NCBI GenBank assembly: GCA_004151065.3
Contig: NWUY0304957652.1
Coordinates: forward strand, 1 to 45,136
Reading direction: 5' to 3'
Length of the DNA: 45,136 nucleotides
From: Larix sibirica
Lineage: Eukaryota; Streptophyta; Pinopsida; Pinales; Pinaceae
The notes beneath the pieces were generated by a model, which saw nothing but the letters and a program-made list of their open reading frames with translations, ran no database searches and was not told the origin of the DNA. Shown here in pieces: positions 21,045 through 32,420 of this stretch. The number at the start of each line of letters is the position of its first letter. Positions within the stretch are counted from its first letter, which is position 1. Both the position numbers and the translations under genes were made by a program.

Positions 21045-23155
21045 GTTACAAGGGGAGCGGATCATCTGGCGTAGAAACTTATTATCTTATTCGTCCGTGT
21101 GAAATAGCCAGTTAGCAGTTTTGACCGGAGCAAAGACACGGAAGTAAGCAAGCCCTACGGGCGGGGGGGCAGCAGAATCATGGAGGTTGGTCCTATTGGA
21201 GCATACCAACTAGGGGGCTTGGCCAGTGATATGCTGGTTGGGGGAAGGTTGGGGTTACTTGGCTAGTGGGCAGTGGAATTGCACTATGGATGAATGGATG
21301 GATTGAACGATAAAAAGGGCAATTTATCTATATGGAATTAGTCATTTACCTCTCCCTTTGGTCGAGCAATTTACCTAGATAAAAGTGGTCATTTCCTTCG
21401 TAAAAGGACAATTTATCTAGCGTATCGCCAATCAAGTTCTAGTTGCGGTGTGACCTCCTTATCTACTATTACGAGCATATGCATTTATACTTATTATTTT
21501 ATCGACCGGACTAACCCCACAATGATCAAACTAGCTGTTCCGGTCATGGACTTTTAATAGGCCTTGGATTAAAGCTTAAGCAAGCTCTCCTTATCCTGCC
21601 CGCCTGTCTGCCTGCCTGCTACGATTGGCCACAACCGTACCTATTTGGTCCAAAGGTGAATAGAAGCTCAAGGACTGAAGGGTAAAACGCCTTCCTTTAA
21701 TGTAACTACCTTTTAGGGCTAAAGTTGAATAGTTCATAGCTCAAGTAGGAGTTGAAACCGCTTTAGCACCACCTCAGTTCTCTGGTAGGGATATAACTCC
21801 AAGCTAAAGGAGTAAGGGAAACGCTAGGTAACTAGCCCTTTGGTTTAAAGGGTACTAGCTCAAGGTAGGAATAACGCTTAGTAACCAGCTCATTGGTCCT
21901 CATTGGTCCTAGCTCATCGCTCTCAAAAAGGGGCATGGTGGACTACTTCCTTCCTATTTATTTGGCCTAAAGGGGTTCTTTCTTACTTTATTTATATCAA
22001 GTAAATACGCTTTCTCGCTAGCTTATGGGCTCAAGTCCTTCCTTCCTTTATTCCTTTATGAGATCGTTCTGTGTCTCAATCAATTGTTTGAAAGTTTCTG
22101 CCTGCTATGCTTCTCTGAATTACAACCATGACTTCCCTCTTCTTAGGGCTCCGGGGCTAATAGCTCATCACAGGGTATGAAGTTATGATGCTTTATAGAA
22201 ACCACTTATTTTATTCTTCGCTCAAAAAACTAGCTCAAAGCTCAATAAGTTTCAAATATCAATTTGTTTCCAACCAACCACTTCTTCTTTAGGGCTCCAA
22301 GGGTAGGTATAAAAGTACTTTGTAAGCTGTTTTCTGATCTGCTCATGGCCTGAGTCGATCTATTTTGTTAAGCCAAAGCTTCAACTCATTGTTGTGTGCT
22401 CTGCTCAAAGGGCTATATGTTACTATCTAATGTGCTAGTAGCTCTGGTTTTCTTTCTTCCTTCAAGGTCTTTCCTTTCCTTTTGGTGGTATGTGTAAATC
22501 GATCATAAAAGAATTTTTCTGTATCTGCCTGCTACGCTTCTATCATTTGGTACTACACCATACAATATGATCACTTCTTTCTTTTCTCCCTCCACCACTT
22601 TTTTCCGCACTGTTTGGCATTCAACAGCACGGTACAGTACGGTATGTCTGGCACATGGTACAGGGCGAATCATCCTCCCGTTAGTGAGTCGCGATTTCAC
22701 CAGCGATTTAACAAAGCTAATTATATAAAGTACACCTATTGATATTTATTCATTTACATACTAAAAGTCTTTGATAGAACCTCTGGTCAGTCTAGAAGCT
22801 CTTGTCAGTGATACTCTTTTCGTTGATAGCTCTAGTTATTGCCAGTAGTAATTGCCAATCATATAGACAACCAGTCATTGCCGATCATAGTTGAGATCAT
22901 ACCCCTGTTCATAAAACCCCGTTTAGCCCCCCATTAACAGTCATACCCGAGAGTAGAACGAAGGCCCACTTGAATAGCCCAGAGGATAAGTAACCACGTT
23001 TACAACAGATTAGAGATTGATTGAGCAATCGACTACCTGGATCGGAGCAGGCAATATGTTGCTTTAACAGATTCTAGAAAAAAGACTAAGCGGAGAAGTC
23101 CGATTAAGTATCCACCCGAATATAAAAGCTCTGGCATCAAAACTTGTATTGAGTG
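21045..23155. other. Unassigned, repeat-textured spacer
   Basis: Recurring words include CAATTTATCTA or CAATTTACCTA at about 21321, 21368 and 21410, a CTCATTGGTC doublet at about 21892-21912, and many AGCTCAA words at 21670-22260. No frame over 65 codons looks real (22503-22700 on minus is not recognisable). A CCAGTCATTGCCGATCATAG block at 22869-22888 belongs to a family also at 40740-41040. Confidence 0.4.
22795..22890. repeat. Dispersed repeat family E, copy 1
   Basis: Loose internal units (GGTCAGTCTAGAAGCTCTTG..., TTATTGCCAGTAGTAATTGC, CAGTCATTGCCGATCATAG) share words with 40740-41040 (CCAATCATATA, GCCGATAGTA, AGTCAGTGCCAGTCGATC). It is heavily decayed and the unit length is not fixed by eye. 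Confidence 0.4.
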
Positions 23156-23164
23156 ATAAACAGC

Positions 23165-24079
23165 ATCAACTAGTGGCTAGCGGCAGCTCCTTTCTATAGG
23201 CTCCCGGTGGCTGCGTTACGTTGTTAATAAGAATCATCTTGTGTATGGCTTGTGGGCTGACTGTGACCGTAGATGTCAACTCTATTAGGCTATTAAATTC
23301 AAGTTGAAGGATAGCACCGGCATAAAGTGTATCGGCACTTGGATCGACTACCAAAATTGAGGACACCTAGATTTACTGTTGTTGGCTGGCCTCTTGGGGT
23401 TGAGTACGTATAAACCTGGCATTGAAAGCATGTAGTACTGGCATGTCTGGATTTATACCTGAATCAAGTGGATCAACGCTTGGGATCCATTGTGAAAGGG
23501 CATGTTTTAGAAAATAGGAAATCCATTCATTTCGTAGGTCTGATGAAATATATTCATGCTTTGGCCCTGCCAAAAGAGCTATTTAAGTAAAGAATGGGTA
23601 ATTATATTAGGCTGTTTGATATAACCGGTATCCAATCCAAGTATCCCACCAGCCCATGATCCCATGATCCCGGCTATGAGTGTCATTTACTCTGTAGATT
23701 GAGTACCAGCAGCATCGACAGCATCAACTAGCGATCGGTACCTTCTGTCTGACAATGACCGGCTATGATCAGCAGCAGCTATGTGGGGTGGCTTTTCTGT
23801 GAAGGAGAAAGCAAGTATAAACTGTGCTGGGTTATTAAAGAGCAGGTTTAATAGAGACCCGTGGGAATACCAGAGTTCCATTTGAGCAGGTGTATTATAG
23901 AATTTGGGGCATTTGGTAACTAATTGGGCGAATAGTTTACTTGCTGCAGCAGGTTCCACTGAACATTTGTGGTAAGCTGGGGGACCAACCAGGCGTGTAT
24001 CAAACAGAAGAGATCCCATGAGCATAACAGAGTAAAGAGCAACTAGAATCGAATCGAGCAAGTAAGAAGCATCTATCAA
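23165..24079 (-). pseudogene. Unrecognised protein-gene relic, about 300 codons
   Basis: Three minus-strand frames follow one another: 24079-23690 (130 codons with MIDASYLLDSILVALYSVML, LVTKCPKFYNTPAQMELWY, SLLNLLFNNPAQFILAFSF), 23573-23376 (HEYISSDLRNEWISYFLKHA, QWIPSVDPLDSGINPDMPV) and 23366-23169 (ILVVDPSADTLYAGAILQL, FNSLIELTSTVTVSPQAIH). Only a few stops or shifts separate them, and composition is that of a soluble globular protein with one hydrophobic N-terminal stretch. The family is not recognised. A virus-derived structural protein, a nuclear gene fragment or a plasmid gene are all possible. The 14-mer ACAGCATCAACTAG occurs at 23160-23173 and 23718-23731. Confidence 0.45.
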
Positions 24080-24390
24080 TCATAACCACACATATAAGCT
24101 CTGTCTCGACGTATCATCGTAATTGATCCATTCAAGGTAGGAACGTAGGGGTAAGTTGGGAGCAGGGGTATGGGGTAACTCCCTTCCCTCTCTTGGTTAT
24201 TGTGTGATGGCATACTTCTTATCTCATCTGATGGGAACATGGGGGAAGGTGGCAAGGTCGAGTAGAGAGAAGATCTCAGGAGGTCGAGAGAGATAGGTAC
24301 TTTTATGTAAACAAAGTAACCAACTGCTGAACCAACTATATAAGTTGCAGGATCAACAGAAAGAACTGGGTCTGGGTCTGTATTATATCA

Positions 24391-24594
24391 GTGACTAGAA
24401 AAACTGCTGCTTTATCTGCTACTGCTACAGGATTTACTTTTGCTGGATCTAAAGCTGCTTCTTCAACAGCTTATTCCAATATTGGTTCAACTGCTGCTAT
24501 TGGTTCAAATTATGATACTGGTTCAATCGGAGAAGCTGGGACTGCTGGGAATCCTCCATTTGTTCCCGGTTTAACTGGTTCAACAGAAATATGA
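24391..24594 (+). repeat. Triplet-periodic 'NNT-codon' repeat, locus 5
   Basis: A 67-codon open frame from an ACG or GTG-like start: KTAALSATATGFTFAGSKAA, SSTAYSNIGSTAAIGSNYDT, GSIGEAGTAGNPPFVPG, ending at a TGA after EI. Most codons end in T or A. GSNYDTGSIG resembles the SADYDAGTDPG and DVGSIGY strings of locus 26290-26745. It is the least broken member of the family. Confidence 0.6.
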
Positions 24595-24664
24595 GGTGTT
24601 GCTTGCCGGTATATGATTGCTGCTGGCCAGTATATTTCGTCAGAGGTGTTGTATGCAAAGGTGT

Positions 24665-24840
24665 ATCGATAGAGATAGGATATAAAAGGACTACCACCAG
24701 TAGCAGTAGGACCACCTGGAACAGGAGCAAAAGCAGGACCAGTTTGATGACCAGTTTGACCTTTTGATGAGTCTGTTGGAACAGTAGGACAATCCGTAGA
24801 ACGACCAGTAGGAAGACCACTTGAGGAAGTAAGGCCATGT
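24665..24840 (-). repeat. Triplet-periodic 'NNT-codon' repeat, locus 6
   Basis: Opposite strand and facing locus 5, only about 70 bp away. It reads GLPTGRSTDCPTVPTDSSKG, QTGHQTGPAFAPVPGGPTAT, GGSPF, with most codons ending in T. STDCPTVPTDS resembles DRPTFPTAPTDR at 36780-36830. Locus 5 and locus 6 are convergent. Confidence 0.55.
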
Positions 24841-24849
24841 ATAAAAACC

Positions 24850-25690
24850 ACCTGAATCAGTTTATTATGCACGGTTATTATAACGTATATAACGTAATCA
24901 TTCCCTTTAGTAATCTCCACAAGTATCTTTATGAGTGAGTCCCTCTCCTACATGAGACTTTGACACCTAATCGCCAAATTATGAGCTCTATCTTATAGGT
25001 CATATAGCTCTTGGTGTAGTTATGCTAACTTATCATCACTTAATCCTACCACTGGAGGATATTGAGTCATAGTTGTAGAAGTGCTAGGGCTCTGACCTTT
25101 CTATGTTTGCTTAAATCTAGCCTCATACAACTCCTGTTACATCTATCAGTTCCTATAAAGACCATCCTTGAGTGTACATCATATACAAGATGTATTCAGG
25201 TTAGTATATTAATGCTTTGGATCTAAATGAAATAATGCTCAATGGGTGTAATAGACAGGAATACTTATATCCCTTATAATAGTCGCAAGAGCCTCTGTAA
25301 AAACCTTAGGTCATATACTCATAGTTGCCTACAACTCACTGATTTATGACTCCAACTCTCTATACCCTACCCTTTATCCTCAAATAATACCTAATACCCT
25401 TCTCCTAAACTAGTGTAGTTTACTCTACTTTTGTATCACTAGTATTGTGCATACTATATCTTGACATTCTAGTTACTCATTGTCTAGTAGCTCCCTCCCT
25501 AATCTATGCCGATTTAGTAAAATCTTAGTACTTAACCATCACTTGTACCCATACTCTGTAAACTCTCTATCAACCGCACTAAACGTCTCTCTGCCTATGG
25601 CCCAAACTCTCTATGTTTGTTAAATCTGGAGGTTGCAGGCTTATGAATCCTAAAAGTAAAAAGGTTAAGTAGACCTAAAACCCCACTTAA
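24850..25690. other. Unassigned spacer
   Basis: Low in G, rich in CTATACC, ACTCTCTA and CTCCTA words. It may be a further decayed part of the relic at 25698-26045, since the texture is continuous across the boundary. No frame over 60 codons was seen. Confidence 0.3.
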
Positions 25691-25697
25691 GAGGCAG

Positions 25698-26045
25698 TCA
25701 AGCAATTATATTAAGCATCTCTAGTGATCTATACCTATCATAAATAATATGAATGGACTGAGCTACTAAATAGTATAAACACTTTCCTAGAGCTATATAA
25801 GGTTCCTGCCATGTCAAATCCTCAAAAGGATACTCCTCCAAGTGTGGCCAACCCTCACTCTTAATAGTTTGTCTGTAATATCTCCTCATGATAGGCTAAC
25901 CATATACACTAGGGCCTCTGTCTAATCTCCATATGGCTAATCTCTCCCAACAGAATGCTATGATGAAAGCACCACAAGTAATATCCATGATCCTATACTC
26001 ATATATACATCCAACTCCCTCTATACCATCCCTAGGAAGAGTTGT
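25698..26045 (-). pseudogene. Unrecognised protein-gene relic
   Basis: The minus strand from 26045 reads TLPRDGIEGVGCIYEYRIMD, ITCGAFIIAFCWERLAIWRL, DRGPSVYG, a stop, then MRRYYRQTIKSEGWPHLEEY, PFEDLTWQEPYIALGKCLYY and LVAQSIHIIYDRYRS. The single stop lies where Trp would fit (TGG to TAG). Aromatic residues are frequent, as in plant transposon-associated or unknown conserved proteins. I cannot name the family. Upstream sequence (26045-26200) continues less clearly. Confidence 0.45.
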
Positions 26046-26289
26046 CCTAGTGTATACTACCTAGGCTCTTAAATAATATACCTAATAATGGTAAATGCTC
26101 CTGTAGTAATGGTTTTTCCATAGCGTATACCCGCACAAATGCATGTAATAGTCATAAACACTATAAACTCGAGACGACCATGTAGAGAATCTCTAGCATA
26201 AATACTATATTGTAATACACTCATGCCTCTCTAGGCATTAAAAAAAGGCATGAAAAAAATGCGGAGCAGAATCATCAATCGAATAAGAT

Positions 26290-26745
26290 TATTTCCCCAT
26301 ACAAGCAGTTCCAATAGCATTACTGACATAACCAATTGAACCAACATCAATTTAAGAAGTTCCTGGATCATTTGTTGAATAAGCAGAACCAGCCCAAGCA
26401 TCAAAACTAGCATTCCCAGGATCAGTTCCAGCATCATAATCAGCCGAAACAACGGGATTCTCATGAGCGAGCAGCCTTACCAGCAGCACCAGTTTCACTG
26501 GCCTCCTCATTTCCAGGATCATTTGCATCATCAGTGGAAGTAGCAGTATTATCAGTTCAAGCAGCACAGCTAGCATCATAATTTACAGGAGCACTAGGAT
26601 CTCTAGCCCAAGCAAAACAAGGAGTCTAAGCAGCAAAACCAGGATCAAAACAAGGAGCACCACAACAAGCAGCATTACGACCAGCAGTTACAACATAATC
26701 CCCAGCATAATCATTGGAACCAGCATTGACACTGGACATGGAGTA
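26290..26745 (-). repeat. Triplet-periodic 'NNT-codon' repeat, locus 7
   Basis: Minus-strand reading of about 150 codons with three stops and one frameshift: NAGSNDYAGDYVVTAGRNAA, CCGAPCFDPGFAA, TPCFAWARDPSAPVNYDAS, TDNTATSTDDANDPGNEEAS, then SADYDAGTDPGNASFDAWAG, SAYSTNDPGTS and IDVGSIGYVSNAIGTACMGK. Residues at 26423-26355 align with 1293-1357 (GN..FDAW-x-GS....ND-x-GT), an alignment too specific for composition alone. Open frames in other phases are shadows. Confidence 0.65.
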
Positions 26746-26769
26746 CTGGATTGACATTTAGTGGATTGC

Positions 26770-28436
26770 CACCTACCTCCTGGGAGAATAGCCAAGTTAA
26801 TAGCCTATCATTGTCCGGTCATTGCTAGGCTGGAATACCCCGATACCTTGGATGGTATCCTTCTTATATGGGCTTGGTTACTCGCGAATAGAGACAGGAA
26901 GATTATATGGTTGTTACTTACGATCATTTACATTGAATTCCACTCAACTGATTTATTTTGATTTAGAACTAACTGATTATGCTGATGAGGCTGGCCCGGA
27001 GGTGTGGCCAAAGGGGAATTATTATTATTATTATTATTTATATGGGCGTTCCAACCGACCTAGCTTACAATAGGGGCGTACCCCCTGATTACGACAATAG
27101 GCAGTACCAACAGTCCCATCTTCCGGGATAGGCGATAGTTGAGTCATTTTGATTATATAAACTTCAATTATTCTGGAGAGGCAAGTTGATTCGATTTGAT
27201 TCCAAAAACGGGCTTGGGGGCAAGTTACAACTTATACATCTGCCAATAGCATGTACCCATTTGAAAATATCGTTTTTTGGAGATCCAAGGCAGGAGGAAG
27301 TATAGCTATCTGGGCTACTAAAATAGATTTTTTTTATCAATGAAACAAAAACGAAATATTCCCCTTCTCATTTTCGCATAGGGTGGGGTTCAAAACAGTG
27401 CTCTTTCTTAACTTATTTGTTTCCTAACTATATGCCCTAGAACACTTCCTGAATGAAGCGCTTAGTGAGTCGGGAATGCTATGATTCCCTTAGAAGCACC
27501 AGATGGATGGTCCCAATAGAGGGGGTCTCCTTTCAGCTTATATCGTTGAACTGGGATGGCTCGGATTATTTTCCAGAGAGGAGAGCCGGACGGACTTCAG
27601 ACATTGCCAGGAGGGAAACACACTTGCTTAAATCATGCTTAGTTTTTACAACCAAGAACCCTTTACCTTACCTTGTTACCCAACCTGCTACCCACCTGAA
27701 GATCTAGACCTACTAGTCTCCCTCACTTGATTTATGAATCGCGCTTAGTGCATGGGTACTATCCCTTTCCGGACGGGATTGAACAAGCTTACCCTTTTCC
27801 TCCCTTTCTTACTACCTTCACCCTAGGGTAGGGGAAAGATGGGTTGCTTCCTATGTTTGGTTCAAATTGGGCGTATCTATCTCTATATGGATAGAGATTG
27901 CTTACTTACTTACTTACGCTATTAAAACGGGTGCGGACCGATCGAAGGTATAGAGAATATATAAGGTAGGGGAGGGGTGTGCTTTCTGTGACATGATGGG
28001 GGTGTGATGCGGGTACGGGCATTGATTCGGTTTCGGTTTGATTGGAGAGTAAAGTAAGTAAGTGGGCGGGTGTATTCGGTAGCGCTCTAAGTGACAAGGC
28101 TCCTTAGCTGGACTTACTTCTCTCTTTATACTAGACCTCTTTCAATACGCTTACTGAGAGTACCTATACCAGAGCAAGAACGATAGATGTTGTATTTAAA
28201 AGCGGCCTTACCTCACCTCCTATCCTCCTGCCATTAGGTTCAAATTCTTTAATTGGTAAGGTTGGACCAGACCAGTATAAGTGGGAAGTTTGTTGCCCCA
28301 CCTCAATAATAAAAGGACTGGGGTTTGGTCTCCACCCTTTGTCTGCTCCTCCGGGCTAGCCAGCATAAGTGTAAGAATCAAATAAGTATGGGTGGTTCGT
28401 TTACTTGGTGACACCTACCCGCCTTACTCAAACAAC
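26770..28436. other. Unassigned spacer with an (ATT)n microsatellite
   Basis: Frames at 26761-26961 (+), 27453-27707 (+) and 27906-28097 (-) are unlike anything I know. A pure (ATT)n run lies at 27017-27039. GTAAGTAAG and TTACTTACTTAC words occur near 27903 and 28050. No RNA gene was seen. Confidence 0.35.
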
Positions 28437-28540
28437 GCGGTATAATCGTATATAAGCAGCTACGTGTGAAAAGCCTCCACCACCCAGCTAGCAGTCATTT
28501 CAGTATTTTATTTGCAGCCCGCAATCAAATCAATCCCGAA
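28437..28540 (+). repeat. Dispersed repeat family C, copy 1
   Basis: CGGTATAATCGTATATAAGC...AGCTACGTG...CACCCAGCTAGCAGT...GCAGCCCGCAATCAAAT is found again in the same order at 33783-33957. Copy 1 lacks about 75 bp present in copy 2 between AGCAGT and GCCCGCAATC. Confidence 0.8.
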
Positions 28541-29995
28541 ATCAACAAATAAAGAGGTCGAACATCAACGTATCAGAATCAACCATGCATGTTTGCTATT
28601 TCTAGTTGTAACAGCAGGTATTTAAAATAAAGAGATTGGTCCTTCCATAGCGCTCAGCTTGTCTCGGCTATTCTATCATCTGTTGGGAACATTGGCTCGA
28701 TGAATGTAGTAAATGGGTGCTACCACCTAGGATAACTTACTCCAAGGTTACTATAAACACCTATAGAACTCCGGCTAATTAAATGAAAAAACGCACAGCA
28801 CGGACAATCAATGGGAATTTGGATACACTTATCGAACCAGACGGTGGCTTCGTTTGTTGTATCGAGTTGAAAATAGCCTTATTATATATAATAATAATAT
28901 CACCCTATTATTAAGCAAATTAAGCTCGGCGGGATAACATAAAGGAAGGCCGGGAAGATATAGAAGCGGAGGGGGGGGGACAGGGAAGAGGTTCCCATAT
29001 CATATTACGTTATTATTGTATATATAATGTTATATATAGTTAGTTCTTTTCAAAAATTGGATGAATTATAAATAAAGGTTCACGCATATATATATAACTC
29101 CGGAACCTGCTAATAGCAGCCAATAATAGGTGATCCTAGTGTTGGCATTTATGGGAGAGGGCAGGCCCCTATTAATTAATTTAGAAGTAGGCTGCCCGTA
29201 TATTATGAAATTCTTCTGCACTTAGTTAGTTATATTACGTGCTTGGGTCGTATTGTCGGATCGGAACTTTCCTATGGAGGATTCATTAATTTATATCAGA
29301 ACATATTATATTAGGGGTATGATACCAGGACTATTACCTTAGGATGCCGGAAGGAAAACTGGGCACTAACAACAGTCTTATTTAATCGTTGGAACTGCAT
29401 TACTGCGTGCCTTAACTTCATAGAGATCTATTTATTATGGGGGGTGGGCGGGCACTTTCACCTTTGCTATTTACTGCTACGCCCCAGCTTATCTTACTTT
29501 CGTGCATGTAACCGGGTCAACTAGATATACCGCGGAGACCTAGGAGATTTAGCGCAGCCTAACTCATTGATGAAGCCAGGAAGTAATACTATGGGAGGCA
29601 TGGCATGCTATGAACCTCTTATTACCTTGCCTTCTTTTACGAATAATTATTCTTGGCACCACTCTATTTAGTGCAGTTTGGGACCCTGCATCCATCAAGC
29701 GTGCAATCTAGTTAGCGAGCAGCCAAGCATAAAAGCGCTGAACCTACCTCAAAGCAAATGAATGAATCAATCCCGTCAAAAATAGATAAATGACCCAAAA
29801 AGGCATGAACGCGCCTCGACGCCTTATAGACGATATTTTCTAATTTATATTGAAAGTATAAAATCCAGTATATCGTAGTATATAACACAACTCAGCTATG
29901 TGATAATCTTGTATATGGCTCCTATACTGTTAAGCTAACTCCCCATGCATGGCATCATCACGACTTAATACTGACCAGGGCATGACGAGTCCGTC
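28541..29995. other. Unassigned spacer
   Basis: AT-rich blocks near 28880-29100 contain TATATAATA runs; a G run lies at 28971-28979. Nothing coding is evident, and there is no domain V of a group II intron despite the organelle-like texture. Confidence 0.35.
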
Positions 29996-30004
29996 TTGAT
30001 GTTC

Positions 30005-30245
30005 CAGGTCTATGTCCAGACCTCAAGTTGCAGGCCTCTATCGTGGTGTGTCCTACAGGCCTATAGAGTGTGTGTGCCCAGGTCTCTATCGTTGTAAAGA
30101 TATCTATGTTTGTTCAGGCCTCTCGTAAAGGGACTCGGCTTGTTGGGTGAATGTGGCAAAGGTGTAAATTTAAGGGCTCGTGGCTCTGGTGGTTGTCTCT
30201 CGTGTGTCCAGATCTAAAGTGTGCAGGCCTCAAGTTAGACGGCAT
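30005..30245 (+). repeat. Dispersed repeat family D, degenerate short tandem units
   Basis: CAGGTCTATGTCC (30005), CAGGCCTCTATCGTGGTGTG (30031), CAGGCCTATAGAGTGTGTG (30056), CAGGTCTCTATCGTTGTAAA (30079), CAGGCCTCTCGTAAAG (30115) and CAGGCCTCAAGTTAG (30235) are variants of one 23-36 bp unit. GACCTCAAGTTGCAGGCCTC at 30019 recurs in inverted form at about 42500-42525. Confidence 0.7.
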
Positions 30246-30249
30246 CCCG

Positions 30250-32420
30250 TAACTGACTAACTACCAGCCTAACTCACCTCTATTGTGCCAACCCATACCG
30301 TGGTGTAACCATAAATGTAAAGTATATTGGTAAGCATAATGTGTAAAAAAACATCTATAATCTGTACATACTTTTTTGCAGGTACCTAATTGTACCTCAC
30401 ATGGTGACCTCCTTTCTTCCTGAACAAGCATGTATCAAGCATCGTTCCTCAAGCAGCGTACCTCACTCATAAGGGGAGGGAGTATCTGTAGGAACCTTAC
30501 GGTTCCGTCAGGGTAAGTGAAAGTGTCTGGCATCCTTAACAGGTGCATTAGTAGTACATTGTGATGTTATCCAATCTAGTAAGTGTGTTTTGTATCGGTG
30601 GAAGTCGAGGTCTGGCTGCTATGACTATTCCCCCAGTTAGTTCTCCAGTTTATATATCCAGGTTCTTCCTCATTCGTAATAACAAATATGAATATTTTTT
30701 AGTTATCCCTAGTACATCGGCGTGAAATTCAATGAGCCCACGAAAGTGGCCAGGTAACAAGCCCTGGACAAAGGGATAGGAACTTCAATTGTTGGTTTTA
30801 TTCCTAACAATGTACTAAAAAATAGAAAGGCTACCATGCCGTGTAGCATATTTTTACCATTGTAACAACCAACAGTAGTATATCAGTTATATCTATGTGC
30901 TTATTCCCTCATTCCATTTTATTTTCAAAATAAAGAAGAACGGTACATTCAAGTGTTCTGTAGCAGCAAGTTGAGGTATGTCCTCTCAGTCGGGATTTAA
31001 CGTGGACTTCTCTTTTATTGCCTGGGGTATATATTACGGGATATATGAAACATAGCATTTATTAATTCGGTCTATAGTACATGCGCACGCTACACATTGT
31101 TAATGAAAAGAGTCGATGCACTCAATCTAGTATTCAATCCCAAGCAATATTTGATCCCATGTTTCAACGCCGGGACTCGATGTTGGTACTCGATACAGGA
31201 GTATTTGTTGATGCCAGGACTAAATATTATACTCAATGATGGCTGGTATTCAATGCCTTGGTTACTCCCCACTTGGACACTCTATTAAAATACGCTTGCA
31301 GACTCCGCTTTAATATCGCAGCTACTCAACTGGGATACTCTTATCGAATCGGATTGGCTTAGTACCGGGATCTCGGCTGATCCAATCCGCTTGGCTAATT
31401 CAATGGGCTAAGCGACTCCGAAAAGAAACTGAGCTTCAGGAAAATGTTTTCAAATTCAAATTGAAAACGATGATGCATTACTTACAATCACCTACCTTCA
31501 TAGAATGGTTCCTATAAAAGTGGCGCCCCTACCTGCCTGGGCCAATTGGATTTTTACCACAAGGTACCCCGCGATGGAAGTTTACCTTATTCCGGTCCAG
31601 TAAGGAGGAGTGACCAGCCATACCATGCTTTGGAGTTGGTCCGGTCGAAGCTGTCATCAAGCAATAGATAGTCTGGTTGATGCTCCTAAACCTACCTATT
31701 GACTGATTCTATACTGCTCCTTCCATTGCGCGCTGCCTACAGTAACAGGGGAGGAGAGGGCCGTCTCGCAGCAGGAATGAATTTATAAGCCTACTCGCTC
31801 TTGGAAGAGTAATCAAAATAGAATTGAATATAATTTGAAGATTAGCTTATAGCGTGAATAAGGTTTAACCCCTTTGTATATGATATATCGGGTTTTTATT
31901 AATTAATGCGGGAGTCTTTAAATAAAAAGCGATCAACAACCTTATATTGTTCCCGCACCGTCAGATCTGCTCAGAAAGCCCTACCCCTTTCTTTTTACAT
32001 GCATATGCGACGGGCACTCGGGGGACCTCTGGTCGGATGATCGAAGGAAATTGAATTAATGAAATCCGATCGTATTTATTTTCAAGGTGCAAAGCGCAAA
32101 ACTAAATAGTCGAGGGAAAGTAAATCCCCCCACCTTGCTTGCTAAGTAGAGCAGGTGCATGCGCTCCATAGTTGAGTGCATAGGAACAGCAGAATGGGAA
32201 CAGCAAAAAATAGAAGTAAATTTCAAAAGGTGTTTCGGATGATAACCAACGAATGGATAGAGCATTGTTTTCATCTTACAGCCCTAATCGTTATAAAAGG
32301 AATAAAAATAGACGTGCTTGGAGTATTTCAAACAGAGTTTGTGCATTAAAGTCGAAGAGTGTGGACAGAACAGCAAGAGAGAAAGCGCAGTTGCAGAGTT
32401 GATTATATACCCTAGAGCAG
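30250..32420. other. Unassigned spacer
   Basis: At 31105-31260 ACTCGATGTTGGTACTCGATAC-like and GATGCCAGGACTA-like phrases repeat loosely, which explains the opposed open frames 31090-31272 (-) and 31097-31288 (+). A GGAACC-TTAC-GGTTCC hairpin lies at 30491-30506. No gene recognised; frames at 32056-32274 and 32291-32482 on the minus strand look like shadows. Confidence 0.35.

Noticed and set aside
24497-24838. 113-codon hydrophobic minus-strand frame
   Set aside because: Explained by loci 5 and 6 of the triplet-periodic family read in the wrong phase.
28800-29300. Group II intron or organelle gene remnant
   Set aside because: Texture suggested organelle sequence, but no domain V or VI or reading frame could be found.
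29975-30000. Hammerhead ribozyme core (GACGAGTCCGTC)
   Set aside because: The string resembles part of a hammerhead, but the CTGATGA and GAAA core elements and flanking stems are missing.
30491-30506. Terminator or regulatory hairpin GGAACC-TTAC-GGTTCC
   Set aside because: A 6-bp palindrome alone is expected by chance, and no gene or T-run adjoins it.
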